From: Mycetocola spongiae
Lineage (GTDB): Bacteria; Actinomycetota; Actinomycetes; Actinomycetales; Microbacteriaceae
DNA: 64,000 nt
Direction: 5' to 3'
Assembly (NCBI RefSeq): GCF_020424085.1
Contig: NZ_CP080203.1
Location: 372,001-436,000, forward strand
Shown: positions 62,856-64,000 of the stretch, in pieces
Position numbering within the stretch: the stretch's first letter is position 1
Layout: each line of letters begins with the position of its first letter
Position numbers and translations under genes: made by a program
Notes under the pieces: generated by a model
Told to the model about the DNA's origin: nothing
The model's database searches: none
Seen by the model: only the letters and a program-made list of their open reading frames with translations

Positions 62856-64000
62856 TTAGCCCAGCGTGCCCCACGGGCCAAATGAGCCACCCACGCTCGC
62901 CTGCGAGACCCCGCGGACAACACCGTCGGCCGTGGTGGAATAGATGGCGATTGTATTATTCGGGGCGATCAGCGCGAGCGGGTCGGTGACCAGCCGCGGG
63001 CTTCCCGTGCCCATGATGCCCCAGGCGGAGAACGAGCCGCCGGGGGTGCCCTGGCCGCTGCCGCGAATATTCCCGGCCTCATCGCGGGCATAGGCCACGA
63101 TGGAGCCGCTCGGGTGCAGGACAACCGAGGGATTGCCGCGGAGGGTGCCGATGGCATCGCCCAGCTGCGACCAGGCGCCAAATGCCCCGCCCGGGGTGGA
63201 CTCGGTGATTCCGGAGAAATTACCGTGGTCTGTAATCGCATATACGCTGATGCGGCCATCGGCGGTGGTGATCACCGCGGGGTTGCTGGCGATGCCGCCG
63301 CCCCCGGTGCCCACGATCTGCCACGGGCCAAAGGTGGCCCCCGGTGCGGTCTGCACGGAGCGTGCCATGCGGTTATCGGTGGTGTGAGCATAGAGCTCAA
63401 TCACACCGGACGGGCGCCGGATAGCGGCGGGGCGCCCCTGCAGGAAAAATCCGGAAAGCGCACCCAGCTGCTGCCAGCTGCCAAAGGGCGCACCGGCCGC
63501 GGGCTGGGTTACCCCGGCCAGGGTGCCGCTATCGGTGGTGACATAGAGGGAGACCACGTCCTGTGCGTCCACAAGCACGGCGGGCGGACCGGAGACACCG
63601 CTGCCGCCATCGCCAATCGTGGTCCAGGCCGAGAAGGCGGCTCCCGCGGTGGACTGGCCGCTGCCCAGAATCGTCCCGGCGGAGGACAGGCTGTACATCG
63701 TGAGCGCCCCGGTGGACATCTGGACCACGCTCGGGCGCGCGATCACGCCGGGCTGGGCGGAACCGATCAGGCTCCAGGGCTGGAAGGAGCCCCCGGGAGT
63801 GGCTTGATTGGTTCCGCGCAGGGAGCCATCTGCGGTGGTCTGATAGAGCGCAATCAGGCCCGAGGAGGTGACGATTGCCTCGGCAGAGGCGGGGGCGGTG
63901 GTGGGCTCCGTGGGCACAACCGTGCCGGCGTATTTGGACATAAAGACGCGCGGGTTGATCGGTACCCCGTTTTCCTCCGTCTGGAAGTGCAGGTGCGGAC
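62856..64000 (-). CDS. M23 metallopeptidase with seven-repeat propeller (5' end outside window)
   Basis: The gene enters from the right edge. In frame, the first visible residues (PHLHFQTEENGVPINPRVF) are the end of an M23 (LytM-type) peptidase domain with its HxH metal motif, so this is a peptidoglycan hydrolase relative. After a short linker there are seven repeats of about 48 residues, each with an F..W...G edge and an internal Y-x-T/S-x-x-D/A-G strand, as in PLL/tectonin-type seven-bladed propellers. The propeller probably binds a wall glycan. The gene ends with TAA. Confidence 0.85.
   Translation of the reverse strand, partial: PHLHFQTEENGVPINPRVFMSKYAGTVVPTEPTTAPASAEAIVTSSGLIALYQTTADGSLRGTNQATPGGSFQPWSLIGSAQPGVIARPSVVQMSTGALTMYSLSSAGTILGSGQSTAGAAFSAWTTIGDGGSGVSGPPAVLVDAQDVVSLYVTTDSGTLAGVTQPAAGAPFGSWQQLGALSGFFLQGRPAAIRRPSGVIELYAHTTDNRMARSVQTAPGATFGPWQIVGTGGGGIASNPAVITTADGRISVYAITDHGNFSGITESTPGGAFGAWSQLGDAIGTLRGNPSVVLHPSGSIVAYARDEAGNIRGSGQGTPGGSFSAWGIMGTGSPRLVTDPLALIAPNNTIAIYSTTADGVVRGVSQASVGGSFGPWGTLG

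Noticed and set aside
1-64000. Mobile elements or prophage
   Set aside because: No transposase, integrase, phage structural gene or terminal inverted repeat was recognised anywhere in the window.

Overview
The window is GC-rich, gene-dense chromosomal DNA from an actinobacterium. The best fit is the family Microbacteriaceae. The evidence is the fasR-fabD-fabH-acpP-fabF cluster behind a homodimeric aceE, glnA2-glnE, an AhpE-type peroxiredoxin, polyphosphate glucokinase, PAC2, DUF3145, DUF4191, DUF3516 and DUF7455 proteins, and many leaderless-type starts. I see no insertion sequence, prophage, integrase or CRISPR array. The family assignment is an inference from gene content, not from rRNA.

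Layout. 0-2 kb: a YhgE/Pip membrane protein (cut by the window edge) overlapping an ABC-type ATPase whose nucleotide-binding motifs are degenerate. 2-8 kb: a palindrome-rich region leading into oleate hydratase, then peptide deformylase, a DMT-type transporter, a GT4 glycosyltransferase and tRNA-Met. 7.9-17.5 kb: a PadR regulator, DUF3145, then the type II fatty-acid synthase genes on the minus strand behind aceE and fasR, and a divergent peroxiredoxin. These supply acetyl-CoA and build acyl chains, with FasR as likely regulator. 17.5-25.9 kb: AIM24, two identical tRNA-Val genes, a VOC protein/WYL regulator pair, and two cell-surface proteins with sortase-like C-termini flanking a YceI protein. 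26-38 kb: thioesterase, Nif3-like protein, zinc-ribbon protein, RNase P RNA followed by a decayed tandem repeat, ppgK, map, glnA2-glnE and a DUF3516 helicase. 38-53 kb: a secreted subtilase, glnA1, RDD and DUF4191 proteins, a repeat-rich unknown ORF, then pepA-lpd-sucB. 53-64 kb: an MFS transporter, sigA overlapping murT-gatD, a second MFS transporter, a deaminase, DUF7455, a ParE/GyrB-type topoisomerase subunit, and an M23 peptidase fused to a seven-repeat propeller (cut by the window edge).

Points most worth following up. (1) The GatD homologue has glycine in place of the glutaminase cysteine, and its MurT partner contains no cysteine, so it lacks any Cys4 zinc ribbon. In a lineage likely to have group-B peptidoglycan, this pair may ligate something other than ammonia to D-Glu of lipid II. 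(2) By my count 34 of 50 genes end in TAG and only 4 in TGA, which is unusual at this GC content. (3) About a dozen genes start 6-8 nt after a TANNNT box, the signature of leaderless mRNAs. (4) An ORF at 45.3-47.9 kb has unusual low-complexity expansions. (5) A surface-protein leader can form several mutually exclusive hairpins.
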